This document shows positions 51,302-61,006 of a DNA stretch of 64,000 nt, in pieces. A program made the position numbers and the translations under genes. Origin of the DNA: Pythium myriotylum (lineage: Eukaryota; Oomycota; Peronosporomycetes; Pythiales; Pythiaceae). Under the pieces are notes generated by a model. The model did not search any database, was not told the DNA's origin, and was given only the letters and a program-made list of their open reading frames with translations. Where the stretch lies: contig JALJCQ010000012.1 of assembly GCA_023091665.1 (NCBI GenBank), forward strand, positions 186,001 through 250,000, given 5' to 3'. The stretch's first letter is position 1; every line of letters begins with the position of its first letter.

Positions 51302-51319
51302 TGGTAGCACTTGTCGTCA
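51302..51319 (+). promoter_or_regulatory. gypsy-2 primer binding site (putative)
   Basis: TGGTAGCACTTG lies two bases after the LTR. TGGTAGCA is compatible with the 3' end of an initiator methionine tRNA (UGCUACCA), a usual primer; only the first eight bases are typical. Confidence 0.5.
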
Positions 51320-51338
51320 ATCCGACGCCGACATCGTT

Positions 51339-52475
51339 ATGTCCGAAGCTTCCGACTTCGTGATGGCGTCAAGCCATCCAACGCTGTCGCGTCAAGACCA
51401 TCCGTACCTGGATGAGGCCCAGTGGGCCTATCTCCAGAAGATGGAGGCCATCAATGGCCGTGCAAGTGTCATCGAGCTGCTCTGACGCGGCTCCGGCGAA
51501 GTCCTCGCCCATGTCGCGCGTTTTCGCGACTACGAGACAGCTCTCGAGAAGTATCTTCTCGACGTCGTGACGTCCCGCGTGTCCGCGACTCAGGCTACTC
51601 AGCCAGCTCAGGTGCCGTCGACGGTTACGTATGTGCCATCGCCGGCACCTCCGGAACGTCCGAAGGCCGTGAAGATTACGGTGTCCCCGTATTCGGGTGA
51701 AGAGAGCGACAATCTTGCCTTCTGGCAACGCGAGATCGAGCTCGCCACAGCAGCCGGCTGCATCCGTGATGAACGGCAGAAGATCGCCTTTGCGATCTCG
51801 AACATGACGGGCCGGGCGAAGATCTGGGCCCTCACGTGCGAGACGTCGCATCCCGGATGTTTTTCCGACTGGGCAACGCTTGCCAAGGCGATGAAGTCGA
51901 TGTTTCAACCGCCAAATGTGGCGCATCATCAGCGAGCTGCGTTCCTCGCTTGTCGGCAAGGTGGCCGCGAGCTGCACACGTATGTGCAGGAGTTACGTCA
52001 ACTCCGTGCCAACATGGCTGCGAATGCGCTCGCAGAAGACGTCATGCTGACGACGTTCATGGAAGGGATGGATCCCGGTCCTGAGAAGGCTGCGGTTTTC
52101 CGCGAGGAGCCCATGCTCCTAGAAGACGCGTTCGTCGCCGCGCTGCGAGAGGACTACGTTCAGCGTCTCTCGCGCGGTTTATCCGCGAGTCCGGCAGCGC
52201 CGCCTCCGGTCACGCCGGTTCCACCACCGGTCGTCGAACCGATGGATCTGAGCGTCATCGACCTCAGTGGAGTCGATCTCAGCACGGTCGACTTGCGTGC
52301 GATCGACGTGAAGGCTCTTCACATCAAGTGTTCTACTTGTGGGAAGTTCGGTCACTTCCAGCGGAATTGTCCGCGCAAGAGGGGCGGTGGTCGTGCTCGC
52401 GGTGGTCGGCCGCGGCGCTCGGGAAACCGAGGTGGATCTGCTTCCACGTCGCAGGGAAACGACAGTTCCCAGTAG
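51339..52475 (+). CDS. gag: gypsy-2 Gag (one in-frame stop)
   Basis: ATG 51339 (MSEASDFVMASS) is 40 bases after the LTR. After 48 codons TGA at 51483-51485 interrupts the frame; the same frame continues for 330 codons, so CGA to TGA is likely. The downstream part contains a Gag capsid-like domain (YSGEESDNLAFWQREIELA, AFLACRQGGRELHTYVQELR). A Pro-rich linker with repeated VIDLSGVDLS-type units follows, then a zinc knuckle CSTCGKFGHFQRNC (C-x2-C-x4-H-x4-C) and a basic Arg/Gly tail. It ends at TAG 52473-52475 and overlaps pol by about 148 bases in the +1 frame, so pol needs a +1 shift or another bypass. Confidence 0.85.
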
Positions 52476-55400
52476 ACGCGGGGCAGTCTACTGGGGCGAT
52501 CACTCCTCGCTCCGCGACGCCGAGTTCGGCAGTATCGCAAGGCGGGGTGCCCCCGGAAGAAGATCTCTTCTCAGCAGTTGATGAGCTGCGCATCAGTGGC
52601 GAGCTCATCGTCGTCACTGCTCAAGTGAAGGGATTTGCACGTCCCTTCAGAGTCTTAATCGACTCTGGTGCGACGCGCAATTACGGTCGCAAGCAAAGTA
52701 TTGCTGAGAATGCTTCTCTGTTTGCTCAAGCTTGTGAGCGAGATCTCGGAAGAGTCTCGGTGCGTCTTGCGACGGGCATCGTCGCAGAGACGAAGAAGAT
52801 CGAGGTCGATCTACGCATTGCGTTTGTCGATTTCGACTCAGTCGAGCGCTTTACAGTGCTCGACATGGATGAGAGGTTTGACCTCATCCTCGGAATGCCG
52901 TGGCTTGAGCGCCACGAGCCATGGATCGACTGGAGAACCAAGTCGATTGGGAGCACGTCTCCCGGCAGGAACGGAGCTCAGGAGCGTCATGAACCCTCCT
53001 TCGTCCGCCGGCTGATGAGCCCCATCAAGGATGATGGAAGTGCCTACTTCATTGGCGTAGTGAACGCCATGGACACCTCGGGTGTTCCGGAGACGGTCGT
53101 GCCGTCTGCCGTGGAGTACGGCGTAGAAGAGGGCGTCGAGTTGTCTCCGCCCCCTCCAAGTACCAGCATGGAAGATGCTTCCGGGATTTGTCCCCTTGCC
53201 GCGTGTCCGCGTGCGGTCGAGCCGCTTTCAGGGTCGTCGGATATGACCGAGCCCATGCCTGAGCCACTCCCGCTCTCGGGCGCGTCGTATGACGTGCACA
53301 TCGTCGATGTGATGACGGGATCGTCGATCGATCCGTCCACGGTCGATATGGCACCGTTGCCAGAGTTCTCCGAGCTGACTAGCTTGGAGGAACTCCCTAT
53401 GGACGATTTCGTCCGCGAGCTCAAGGCTGGTGAGATCGCTGAGGTTGTGATCCTCCGATCTGAGCGAGACCTCGCTGAACTCAACACCTCGACGGTGATT
53501 GACGAGGATGTTCTCGTTGAGTTTCGTCAGAAGTTTGACGCTCGCCGTGGTTTGGCCATCCTCAAGAATCCGAAGGATCGGTTCTATCCGCTGGTCAAGC
53601 GGTTTGCGGAGACTTGCCTCAGCAAGAACCCGCCGGCGGGGCTTCCCCCTGATCGTGGCGTTCGCCACGAGATCAAGCTCAAGCCTGGCTCGAGCTATGC
53701 GACCGTTCGCCAGTGGGCTCTGCCGGCCGAACAAGCGGACTTCATTGATGAATTCTTTGCCAAGAAAGCCAAGGCTGGCCTGGTGCGCGAGAGCGTCTCG
53801 CCGCACAGCGCACCAACGTTCTGTGTGCGCAAGCCAAATGGCAAGTGGAGGATTGTCCACGCGTACAACAAGTTGAACGCGCAGACGATTCCTGCGTCCA
53901 CTCCGATCCCTCGGAAGGATGTGATCATCCACCGGATGTCCGGCGCGAAGAAATTCAGTTCTCTCGACTTGGTCGACGGTTATTACCAAGTGCTCATGGA
54001 GCGTGGGGGTATCCCCAAGACAGCCGTCAGTACGCCGAGCGGTATGCTCTGGGAGTGGCTCGTGATGCCACAGGGGCTGTCGAACGCCCCAGCGACGTTC
54101 AATCGCTTGGTGACCCATTTGTTCCGTCCCCTGCGAGCGTTCGCGCAGACGTACTTTGACGACATCTACGTCCACACGAAGCCGGAGCCCGGTCGTGATT
54201 TGGATACGCTCCATGAGGATCACCTCCGCCAAGTTCTCGAATGCCTCGAGGAGCATAAGCTTTATGCCAACTTGGATAAGTGTATCTTCGGTGCCGAAGA
54301 GATCCCAGTGCTTGGGTGTTTCGTCGGAGTCGACGGTGTTCGGGCGGATCCCGAGAAGGTGAAGGCAATCGCCGAGTGGCCATCGCCACGGTCCGTGAAG
54401 GACCTACGCAAGTGGTTGGGTCTCGCCAACTACTTGCACAGGTTCACGAAGAACTACGCCGAAATGGCTCGGCCGCTGACTCAGCTGCTCAAGAACGACG
54501 TTGAGTGGTCGTGGTCTCACGACACGGAAGCTGCCTTCCAAAGGATCAAGGAGAGTCTCCTCCAAGCGCCGATCCTGGCGTTGCCGGATGACTCCGCTCC
54601 GTATAGCGTCGTCTGCGACGCCTCCGATTATGCGATCGGCTGTGCACTTCTGCAGAAGGACCACGATGGTCACGAAAGAGTCATCTCGTATCAGTCTCGC
54701 CAGCTCCAAGCGGCCGAGAAGAACTATCCAGTTCACGACAAGGAGTTGTTGGCGATGAAGTACGCCCTGGTGAAATTCCGCGTTCAGCTTCTCGGCGCGT
54801 TGCCGTTCGTGGTCTACACAGACCATGCGTCTCTACGCACGGCGACACAGTCCCTGCACTTGTCGCCGCGAATGGCTCGCTGGTTGTCATTCTTTTCAGA
54901 ATACAACTTTACTGTTGAGTACAAGCCGGGTCGGCTCAACGTGCTGGCGGACGCACTCTCTCGGCGTCCCGACTACGAGATGAACCATCTCACATCAGTT
55001 GCTTCTGATGTCTACGACTTGATTCGTGACGCCTACGAAGGCGATGCACAGTGTGCGGAGATCATTCGTGCTCTCAAGTCATCAGACTCGGAGAAGTCTA
55101 TCTCCCCTCGTGTTCGAGCCCGACTCCATCGGTACACGTTCGAAGACGGTCTCCTGAAGTATCAGGTCTCGGACAGCGAAGAAGCTCGCATAGTCGTCCC
55201 ATCAGACGAAGATCTGCGATACGTGATCGCGTATGGTGCTCACGACGCACCTGGTGCTGGCCATCTTGGCCGTGAGAAGACGTACGCGCTTCTCAGCCCA
55301 AGATTTTGGTGGCCCAAGATGTACAAGTGGGTGTCGCGGTATGTCCGCACGTGTGACGTCTGTCAACGAGTGAAGCCAAGTGCACACTCTCAGGCTCCGC

Positions 55401-56899
55401 TTCAGAGCTTGCCTGTCCCCAGCGACTGCTGGCGCTCAGTGAGCATGGACTTCTTCTTTGGCATGCCAAAGACGTCCGCTGGGCACAATGGTGTGCTGGT
55501 CTTTGTTGACCGTCTGTCCAAGATGGTGCATCTTGTTCCGGTTTCGGATACCTGCACAGGTCTCGACTGTGCTCGACTTTTCGTCGACACCGTGTTTCGA
55601 CTACACGGTCTCCCCGACTCAATCGTATCGGATCGGGATCCCAGGTTCACTGGTGATTTCTGGGAAGGTCTCTTCCAAATCCTGGGCTCCAGGCTCGACA
55701 TGTCGACGACGGACCATCCGGGGACCGATGGCCAGACCGAGCGGGCCAACCGGGTCGTGGAGGATATCCTCCGTTCGTACTATGGGGATAATCCCACATC
55801 GTGGAGCGACACTCTCGTCATGGTCGAGTTCGCCATCAACAACTCTGTTCATTCATCGACAGGTCTGTCGCCGTTCTTCGTGAACGGTTTGAGGCACCCA
55901 GCGTTGCCGCTCTGCCTCGTGGGCAGTTCCCAGTCTGGTGGGGGAGGGGCTCGGCAATTACTTGCCTCCCAGTTGGAAGGTGTTTCCAAGTCGGCGGAGC
56001 GCCGCAAGATCGACGAGTTCTTGTCGACACGTGTGAATGTCATCACCCGCGTGCGTGACGCGATGGCAGCTGCCCAAGATGTTCAGAAGGAACAAGCCGA
56101 CAAGCACGGTCGGAAGAACACGCATGTGTTCAAGCCAGGCGACTATGTGCTTGTCAGCACGAAGAACCTGTCTCAGAATGCTGTGTCCAGCTTGGGCAGC
56201 TCGAAGCTGCTGCCGAGATATATCGGCCCGTTCAAGGTGTTGAAGCGGAGTGGAAACTCCTACAGGGTCGACCTGCCAACATGGTTGCAGACGCACCCGA
56301 CGTTCTACGTCGGCTTGTTCAAGCCGTATCTCCGCCCCGATGGAGATGCATCAGACGAAGAGTCGTCGGAAACAATTCCAAGCGGAGTTGCCGCCGATAT
56401 GCAACCACCGACAGTCGCGCACGAGAACGTGCCAGTCACGGATGATTCCTCTAGCGAATCTGTCGCAGTGCAGGGTTCTGCAAGTGGCGTGGTTCACCCA
56501 CACAGCGAAGCGCCAAGACGCTCTGCACGGCTTGCTCAAGCCCGTCGAAGTTCGACATGGTCGTCGAATGCGACCAAAGCGTCGTCAATACGACGTCGGG
56601 TTACGTTTGCTGAACCCGAAGGAGCACGTCGGGTCCCCGACACTGGTGTCAAGACCAGAAGGAAAGCGCTGCGACCGGTGCGCGCTCCTTTGCCTGTGAT
56701 CGACAGGAATGGCGAACGCCATTATCACGTCGAGTCTCTCGACAGTGTGCGTGTGCACAATGGCGTCCGCCAGCTCTTGGTCAAGTGGCTTGGATATCCA
56801 AGCAACCAAAGCTCCTGGGTCGATGAGAGTGTTCTCAGGCAAGATTGCTCTGATCTTGTTCGCGCATGTGAACATGATCATCCTGGATGGTTCCAGTAG
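52328..56899 (+). CDS. pol: gypsy-2 Pol polyprotein, intact, with chromodomain
   Basis: This is a 1523-codon frame; the first codon is only the frame opening, since translation presumably enters by frameshift from gag. Protease: LIDSGATRNYG at residues 110-120, and DLILGMPWL later. A long acidic linker follows. RT: LVDGYYQVLMERGG, VMPQGLSNAPATF, active site YFDD near residue 609. RNase H: VVCDASDYAIG near 761, and NYPVHDKELLA, YTDHASL. Integrase: H-H-C-C zinc region (AGHLGREKTY, CDVCQR near 970-1015), catalytic SMDFFFG, SDRDPRF and DGQTERAN. Chromodomain at about 1463-1518: YHVESLDSVRVHNG, then LVKWLGYPSNQSSW. All catalytic residues appear to be present. Confidence 0.92.
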   Translation: MFYLWEVRSLPAELSAQEGRWSCSRWSAAALGKPRWICFHVAGKRQFPVDAGQSTGAITPRSATPSSAVSQGGVPPEEDLFSAVDELRISGELIVVTAQVKGFARPFRVLIDSGATRNYGRKQSIAENASLFAQACERDLGRVSVRLATGIVAETKKIEVDLRIAFVDFDSVERFTVLDMDERFDLILGMPWLERHEPWIDWRTKSIGSTSPGRNGAQERHEPSFVRRLMSPIKDDGSAYFIGVVNAMDTSGVPETVVPSAVEYGVEEGVELSPPPPSTSMEDASGICPLAACPRAVEPLSGSSDMTEPMPEPLPLSGASYDVHIVDVMTGSSIDPSTVDMAPLPEFSELTSLEELPMDDFVRELKAGEIAEVVILRSERDLAELNTSTVIDEDVLVEFRQKFDARRGLAILKNPKDRFYPLVKRFAETCLSKNPPAGLPPDRGVRHEIKLKPGSSYATVRQWALPAEQADFIDEFFAKKAKAGLVRESVSPHSAPTFCVRKPNGKWRIVHAYNKLNAQTIPASTPIPRKDVIIHRMSGAKKFSSLDLVDGYYQVLMERGGIPKTAVSTPSGMLWEWLVMPQGLSNAPATFNRLVTHLFRPLRAFAQTYFDDIYVHTKPEPGRDLDTLHEDHLRQVLECLEEHKLYANLDKCIFGAEEIPVLGCFVGVDGVRADPEKVKAIAEWPSPRSVKDLRKWLGLANYLHRFTKNYAEMARPLTQLLKNDVEWSWSHDTEAAFQRIKESLLQAPILALPDDSAPYSVVCDASDYAIGCALLQKDHDGHERVISYQSRQLQAAEKNYPVHDKELLAMKYALVKFRVQLLGALPFVVYTDHASLRTATQSLHLSPRMARWLSFFSEYNFTVEYKPGRLNVLADALSRRPDYEMNHLTSVASDVYDLIRDAYEGDAQCAEIIRALKSSDSEKSISPRVRARLHRYTFEDGLLKYQVSDSEEARIVVPSDEDLRYVIAYGAHDAPGAGHLGREKTYALLSPRFWWPKMYKWVSRYVRTCDVCQRVKPSAHSQAPLQSLPVPSDCWRSVSMDFFFGMPKTSAGHNGVLVFVDRLSKMVHLVPVSDTCTGLDCARLFVDTVFRLHGLPDSIVSDRDPRFTGDFWEGLFQILGSRLDMSTTDHPGTDGQTERANRVVEDILRSYYGDNPTSWSDTLVMVEFAINNSVHSSTGLSPFFVNGLRHPALPLCLVGSSQSGGGGARQLLASQLEGVSKSAERRKIDEFLSTRVNVITRVRDAMAAAQDVQKEQADKHGRKNTHVFKPGDYVLVSTKNLSQNAVSSLGSSKLLPRYIGPFKVLKRSGNSYRVDLPTWLQTHPTFYVGLFKPYLRPDGDASDEESSETIPSGVAADMQPPTVAHENVPVTDDSSSESVAVQGSASGVVHPHSEAPRRSARLAQARRSSTWSSNATKASSIRRRVTFAEPEGARRVPDTGVKTRRKALRPVRAPLPVIDRNGERHYHVESLDSVRVHNGVRQLLVKWLGYPSNQSSWVDESVLRQDCSDLVRACEHDHPGWFQ

Positions 56900-57867
56900 G
56901 TGGGACCGACCACCTCCATCAAGATGAGAAGTGTCTCAAGTTCCTCAAGGAAGACGCTCAGTGGAGCACACGGAAGGTCCGTCTCAGTAAAGTCGACTGT
57001 CCCTGTCTATTGTAGACATGGGTACAAGACCCAAGCAGAAGGCCATGAAGATGGCGAGAACGCCGCGTTCGGCGCAGTCGAAGCTTCGACAACGTCCACC
57101 GACCTCATCGGTTGCGTTGGACAACGCTCGCACCAAGCCAGAGTGGCTGGCTCAGTCTGGTGTTGCTACACCGAGCAGTTGTCTGCGGTGTAGCCATCAC
57201 GCCCGAGCGTGTGGCCGACAACACGAAGTTGTCCGGCAACGTCGTTGCTCGACTGCCACGGGTATCCCCGCACTCCACGCACTCAGTTGAGTCGCTGGAT
57301 GAGGCTAGCCAGCCTCTCGAGTACTTGGAAGTACTCGCGGTGGGTACCCACCGACCACAGTCTCCAGTATTAGACTAGACCCAGTTCTGGGCACCGTCAA
57401 GAGACGAAGTTTGCGAGTTCGCATCGTACAGGTCTGTACGCTTGCACAAGGCAAGAACCCATCGCACTGAGAGTGTGTGCCAAGTTTGGGCTTGCCGCGA
57501 GCTCTGCTCGTCTCGCAATGGTCGTCTGACCATGCCATTTTGGCTTGCCGCCGTCAGACGGCAAAATGGCCCAGTTTTGGGGGATCGTCATGATCCAGTG
57601 GTCGCTGGCGACCGCGCGCACGTTTGCATGCGTCTCATGACGCAGCGAGGTGTTGCGCCAAGCCGCTGCGGCTCTCGGTCAGTCGTTGTCGAAAAATCGA
57701 CACGCGACTTCGCGCTCATGGTCGCCATGAGTCTGTACCCATTTCCGTGTGGGTCCTCGGAAATTCCGTACTGGAATAGGCTCGTGTTCCTTTTTTAGGA
57801 CACGGCTGTTCCTAAATTAGGGACAAGGGTGTTCCTCATTTTGGGTGGGGGGGGGGGGGGGGGGGGG
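56900..57867 (+). other. gypsy-2 3' noncoding region and polypurine tract
   Basis: 968 bp after pol. No domain-bearing frame was found. It has a hairpin at about 57534-57570 (GCCATTTTG...CAAAATGGC with GCCG/CGGC inside). It ends with a G-rich tract of about 23 bases (57845-57867) directly before the 3' LTR, the plus-strand primer. Confidence 0.7.
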
Positions 57868-58170
57868 TGTAACGGGGTACAAGGTTACACAAGTAGGTTA
57901 GGTTGTGTAGGTACATAACGTGTGTGGTCCACTTAGGGGAAAAGTTACCCTAAGTAGTGACTCTCTTTTATTAGATTCAGTAGGGGATATCCCTGGGTAT
58001 TAGATACCAGGGATATCAGGTATAGGGGGGATTATTCCCCAGGGGAATAACCTGAATACAATCAGTTCGCCTTTTGCCAAGTCTTTGGCGCTCGTCGACA
58101 GGGGTCGACTCGGAGCGGCTGCTCACGCTTCCTCAAGCGCAGGTGCTGTGAACGGTCGTGGACCGTTACA
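57868..58170 (+). repeat. gypsy-2 3' LTR
   Basis: 303 bp, about 98.5% identical by eye to the 5' LTR (one extra G in a G-run plus about four substitutions). Confidence 0.9.
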
Positions 58171-58684
58171 TCATGCGGCGATACTGTGTAGCCAGTATGC
58201 GTTCCGCCGGACTGAACGTCGTGAGAGTCTTGTCGATCTTGTCCAACTCTGTCAACTTCTTACCACACCACGAGAGCTCACTCGCGATGCTGTACAACTT
58301 TGTCGTGTACTCGGTGACTATCTTGAAGTTGTAGAAACAGAGTTTGTTCCATTCATCGTTCAGGAGTGGCAACATTGCTTGCTTTCGATCGGTGTCGAAG
58401 CGAAGGCGCAGACTTGTCCAAATTACAGCGGGGTTGCGTTCCTCAAGGTAATTGAACTTTAAGTCTTTGTGCAGGTGCCGGAGGATCAGGCACACTGCGC
58501 GGGCAGCGTCTTTGCGAGTGGCAACTTCCCTCGTCGTAGTGCCGCTTGGTATGACGAAGTTTTCATCAATCGTGTCGCTAAGGCCTTCGGCGCATATGTT
58601 GTTGTAGCACTCGAGTGACCACACGATGTAGTTCTCGCCACCGATGCCCAGCGCTGGGAACTCCAACTTTTCTAAGTTCGACAT
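58171..58684 (-). pseudogene. gag: copia Gag N-terminal part, cut by gypsy-2
   Basis: From ATG 58684 (MSNLEKLEFPALG) the minus strand encodes a copia Gag/UBN2-like domain: ENYIVWSLECYNNICAEGL, then the conserved ILRHLHKDLKFNYLEE and WNKLCFYNFKIVTEYTTKLY. It runs into the gypsy-2 3' LTR after RILATQYRRM. The protein should continue at 50997 on the far side of gypsy-2, but the two pieces do not join directly: some gag residues are missing between them. Confidence 0.8.
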
Positions 58685-58831
58685 GGTAGGTGCGGACAAG
58701 ACGGCACTAAGTACTTCTCTGCTAGGTACGACTCCCTAAGTACACTTTGAGCAAAGTGCCAGAGTACTAGGTACGAACTGTGCGGGGACTAAGTTCGATA
58801 ACGAGCGTACTAGAAGAAGAACTAAATGTAC

Positions 58832-59344
58832 TTAGTTAAATATGTTACACGAACACCACTCGTCGTCGCAGTGCTTCTGCTTCTTGCGCTGGCGCTCTTC
58901 TCCTTCGGCTTCCTGTCGTGCACGCTTCTCGTTCACGGCCTTGGACTCGAGAATGGACGTGATTGTCTTGCCCACGATCTTGCGCTGAAGGTCGCAGTGA
59001 AACGGCACTTCACCAATCGCGGAGACGATGTGCTTGATCCGGTTAGCCGACTCGTTGAGCTTCTTCACGAACGCGCCGTGAACTCTGACGACGCGCTCGA
59101 TCGCCTCTTGAAGATCGTCGCGCAGTTGGTCGAAGGACTCAGCGCGGTCGCGTTCGAGGTAGCCGATGGACTTGGCGAAGTCCGATCGGCGCGGGAAGCT
59201 GTATTTCTTCTTCCGCGACCGTGGCCTTGAGCTGGGCTGCGACTCGACCTTGGCGGCGACGGGGCGGACAACAGGCTCTTGTCCGCTGAGGTCGAGGGTG
59301 GCAACGATCTTCGGCGACTTGGGCAGCTTGGTCACCTTGACCAT
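58832..59344 (-). CDS. Extra ORF between copia 5' LTR and gag, coiled-coil protein
   Basis: This is a 170-codon frame with ATG 59342-59344 (MVKVTKLPKSPK). It lies upstream of gag, in the same orientation and within the copia internal region. The N-terminal half is basic (SRPRSRKKKYSFPRRSDF). The middle (RAESFDQLRDDLQEAIERVV and beyond) is predicted helical with heptad-like spacing. The C-terminus has a Lys/Arg/Glu stretch and ends CDDEWCSCNIFN with three Cys. Standard copia elements lack an ORF here, so it may be a captured gene or an envelope-independent accessory gene. I do not recognise the family. Confidence 0.5.
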   Translation of the reverse strand: MVKVTKLPKSPKIVATLDLSGQEPVVRPVAAKVESQPSSRPRSRKKKYSFPRRSDFAKSIGYLERDRAESFDQLRDDLQEAIERVVRVHGAFVKKLNESANRIKHIVSAIGEVPFHCDLQRKIVGKTITSILESKAVNEKRARQEAEGEERQRKKQKHCDDEWCSCNIFN

Positions 59345-59529
59345 GCAAGCGTCAAACAGGGGTAGGCAACGAACTAACGGCCACACCACGAGCCAACGCA
59401 CGAGCACGGGGACCTTGTTTTTACGTGCGGGGCACGGCAAACGCGGGTCTTCCAGCGCTCGGGCAGGCCGCGGACGATGGGTTGGTGGACGAACCTCGAG
59501 TCGGTCCGACAGGTCAGGGGCCGTGGGCC

Positions 59530-59652
59530 TCGGGTCGGGTTGACGGGCTACGGGTCGAGTCGGTTCGGGTCGGGTCGACGGGTCGGGTCGGGTCGACGGG
59601 TCGGGTCGGGGCGGGTAGAGCCTACGGGTCGGGTCGGGTCGACGGTTCGGGA
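59530..59652. repeat. GGGTCGGGTCGAC minisatellite in the copia leader
   Basis: Irregular tandem copies of GGGTCGGGTCGAC. The plus strand is G-rich with closely spaced GGG runs, so quadruplex formation is possible. It lies between the copia 5' LTR and the extra ORF. Confidence 0.75.
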
Positions 59653-59716
59653 GGCGAGCGAGGGGAGGAGGCCTTGACCGTCGGGGCTCAGGCGGGAGCC
59701 AGCAGTGCTGATAACG

Positions 59717-60095
59717 TGAGGTAGTTGTAGTGTCGGGTAGGTGGCAAATTGCCGAAATGAGAATGTATTTGTGTTGTTTCCTTGGTCTCTGGGAAGCGCT
59801 GCACGCCCTGTCCCCTACTGTCCAACGGCCCTGGGCCAACCACTAGTTTCACCTAAAAACCTCGAATTGATTTGGCCAATCAGGATCCGCTCTGATCGAT
59901 TCTAACCAATCAGAGCAGTCCTTCTATCAATCCGATGTCGCAAACGTGGCGACAGGGACCAGTGGGTTTTTGGGTGGTGGAGGTTGAAGGTGCGCCTTCA
60001 ACCTCCCAGCCAATCACAGTGGGCTGGCAGCAGCGGCTGCCGACGCTGCGGCGTCACGGACCCCACTTGTGGCTCTTGGGGACATAACCGTCTCA
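59717..60095 (-). repeat. copia 5' LTR
   Basis: A 379-bp direct repeat of 46903-47281. On its outer side it abuts an AT dinucleotide run (60096-60120). On its inner side the minus strand reads CGTTATCAGCACTGC, a possible primer site. Confidence 0.9.
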
Positions 60096-60122
60096 ATATA
60101 TACATATATATATATATATTGG

Positions 60123-60788
60123 CTGACGAAAAGGCATCGCACATCATCACAGGTCCGTGTCGCTGACCGCGAACCAGGTCGTAGTATGGTGGTCGTCAAT
60201 GACGTTTTCGGGTTGCCAATTGTGGCTGACTCCGGTGCTGATTGCAATTTGATTCCACGACACGTCGTCAACGAGATGCGCGACATCGATGTGCTGCCAT
60301 CCTACCGGGCTCTGCTGAGACCTGTTTCCATTGAACTCGCCGGTGGACGACGAGATAAGTGCACCCACAAATGTGAAGTCGATCTAAAGATTGGAACTCG
60401 TGCTGGAAATGTGAACGTTCGACGCATCCGTTGCTTAGTGTTGGAAGGCGACGAAGACGCCTTTCTCATGGGCAAACCGACACTAGAAGTCCTCGGCATT
60501 GACGTTGACAGAATGTTTGAGCAATTGGCACAGCGACAGACGGATGACGGTGATGATATTGAGGACGGAGTCGCAATTGGAGAAGACCGTGAGGGTGATT
60601 TCGAAGCACTTCTGCACGAGATGTTGGACGAGGCAGTGGCTAACAAGTTTCCGGCACACCTACTGCCGCGACTCAAGACACTGCTGTGGTCGTTCGTTGA
60701 CATTTTCCGTGTGCATCTTCGTCCCAATCCACCTGCTGACGTTCAACCACTGCGTGTGACCGTTAACCCTTTCGCGAACGCGAGCTGA
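60123..60788 (+). pseudogene. pol: Fragment of a third Ty3/gypsy pol (protease to RT boundary)
   Basis: The frame encodes a retropepsin active site VADSGADCNLIPRHVV, a flap-containing segment, and then LPRLKTLLWSFVDIFR, followed by ADVQPLRVTV, the typical lead-in to a gypsy RT. It ends at TGA 60786 just where RT should start. Gag, RT, RNase H, integrase and LTRs are missing. Its left edge is the AT run next to the copia LTR and its right edge the viral-like DNA. It is unrelated in sequence to gypsy-1 and gypsy-2. Confidence 0.7.
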
Positions 60789-60828
60789 ACAATAGGAACT
60801 GTATCAATACAAATTTCAAGTGTAGTGA

Positions 60829-61006
60829 ATGCCAATCGTACAAAAAATGCCCGTTTGACCTTCCCGCTGATCTGATTACGCACTTTCCATAGCACACAAC
60901 TCACCCACTTTTGGCGAGATATATCACAAAATTGGCGAAATACAATGCATTTATTGAATAGAAATACTACCCTAAAATGCCAATCGTACAAAAAATGCTC
61001 GTTCGA
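60829..61006 (+). repeat. 30-bp direct repeat pair upstream of the capsid gene
   Basis: ATGCCAATCGTACAAAAAAT begins both 60829-60858 and 60977-61006; the 30-bp copies differ at two positions and are 148 bp apart. The second copy overlaps the start of the capsid-like frame. Role unknown. Confidence 0.75.

Larger units (their letters stand above)
50998..58170 (+). mobile_element. Ty3/gypsy chromovirus gypsy-2 (7.2 kb), nested in copia gag
   Basis: LTRs 50998-51299 and 57868-58170 begin TGTAACGG and end CCGTTACA (8-bp inverted ends). They differ by about four substitutions and one G-run indel. Between them lie gag (with one internal stop), an intact 1523-codon pol overlapping gag in the +1 frame, about 970 bp of 3' noncoding DNA and a 23-base G-rich polypurine tract. 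The integrase is followed by a chromodomain. Both flanks are copia gag on the opposite strand, but they do not abut: a stretch of gag is missing and no target duplication is seen (GCAGG versus TCATG). Confidence 0.95.
46903..60095 (-). mobile_element. Ty1/copia LTR retrotransposon (minus strand), split by nested gypsy-2
   Basis: Two 379-bp direct repeats (46903-47281 and 59717-60095) with TGAG...CTCA ends flank a copia pol and gag on the minus strand. In element orientation the 5' LTR is the right one. Coding order: an extra 170-residue ORF, gag start, then (after the 7.2-kb gypsy-2) the rest of gag, protease, GAG-pre-integrase, integrase, RT and RNase H. The integrase precedes RT, which defines Ty1/copia. 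A polypurine tract (revcomp GAGGGGGAG, 47282-47290) abuts the 3' LTR. No target-site duplication is visible (ACCTT versus ATATA). A one-base shift in integrase and the nested element make it non-autonomous. Confidence 0.9.

Noticed and set aside
52328..52475. A defined slippery site for gypsy-2 gag-pol
   Set aside because: The overlap requires +1, and I could not pick out a convincing shift codon; the -1 heptamer logic of gypsy-1 does not apply.
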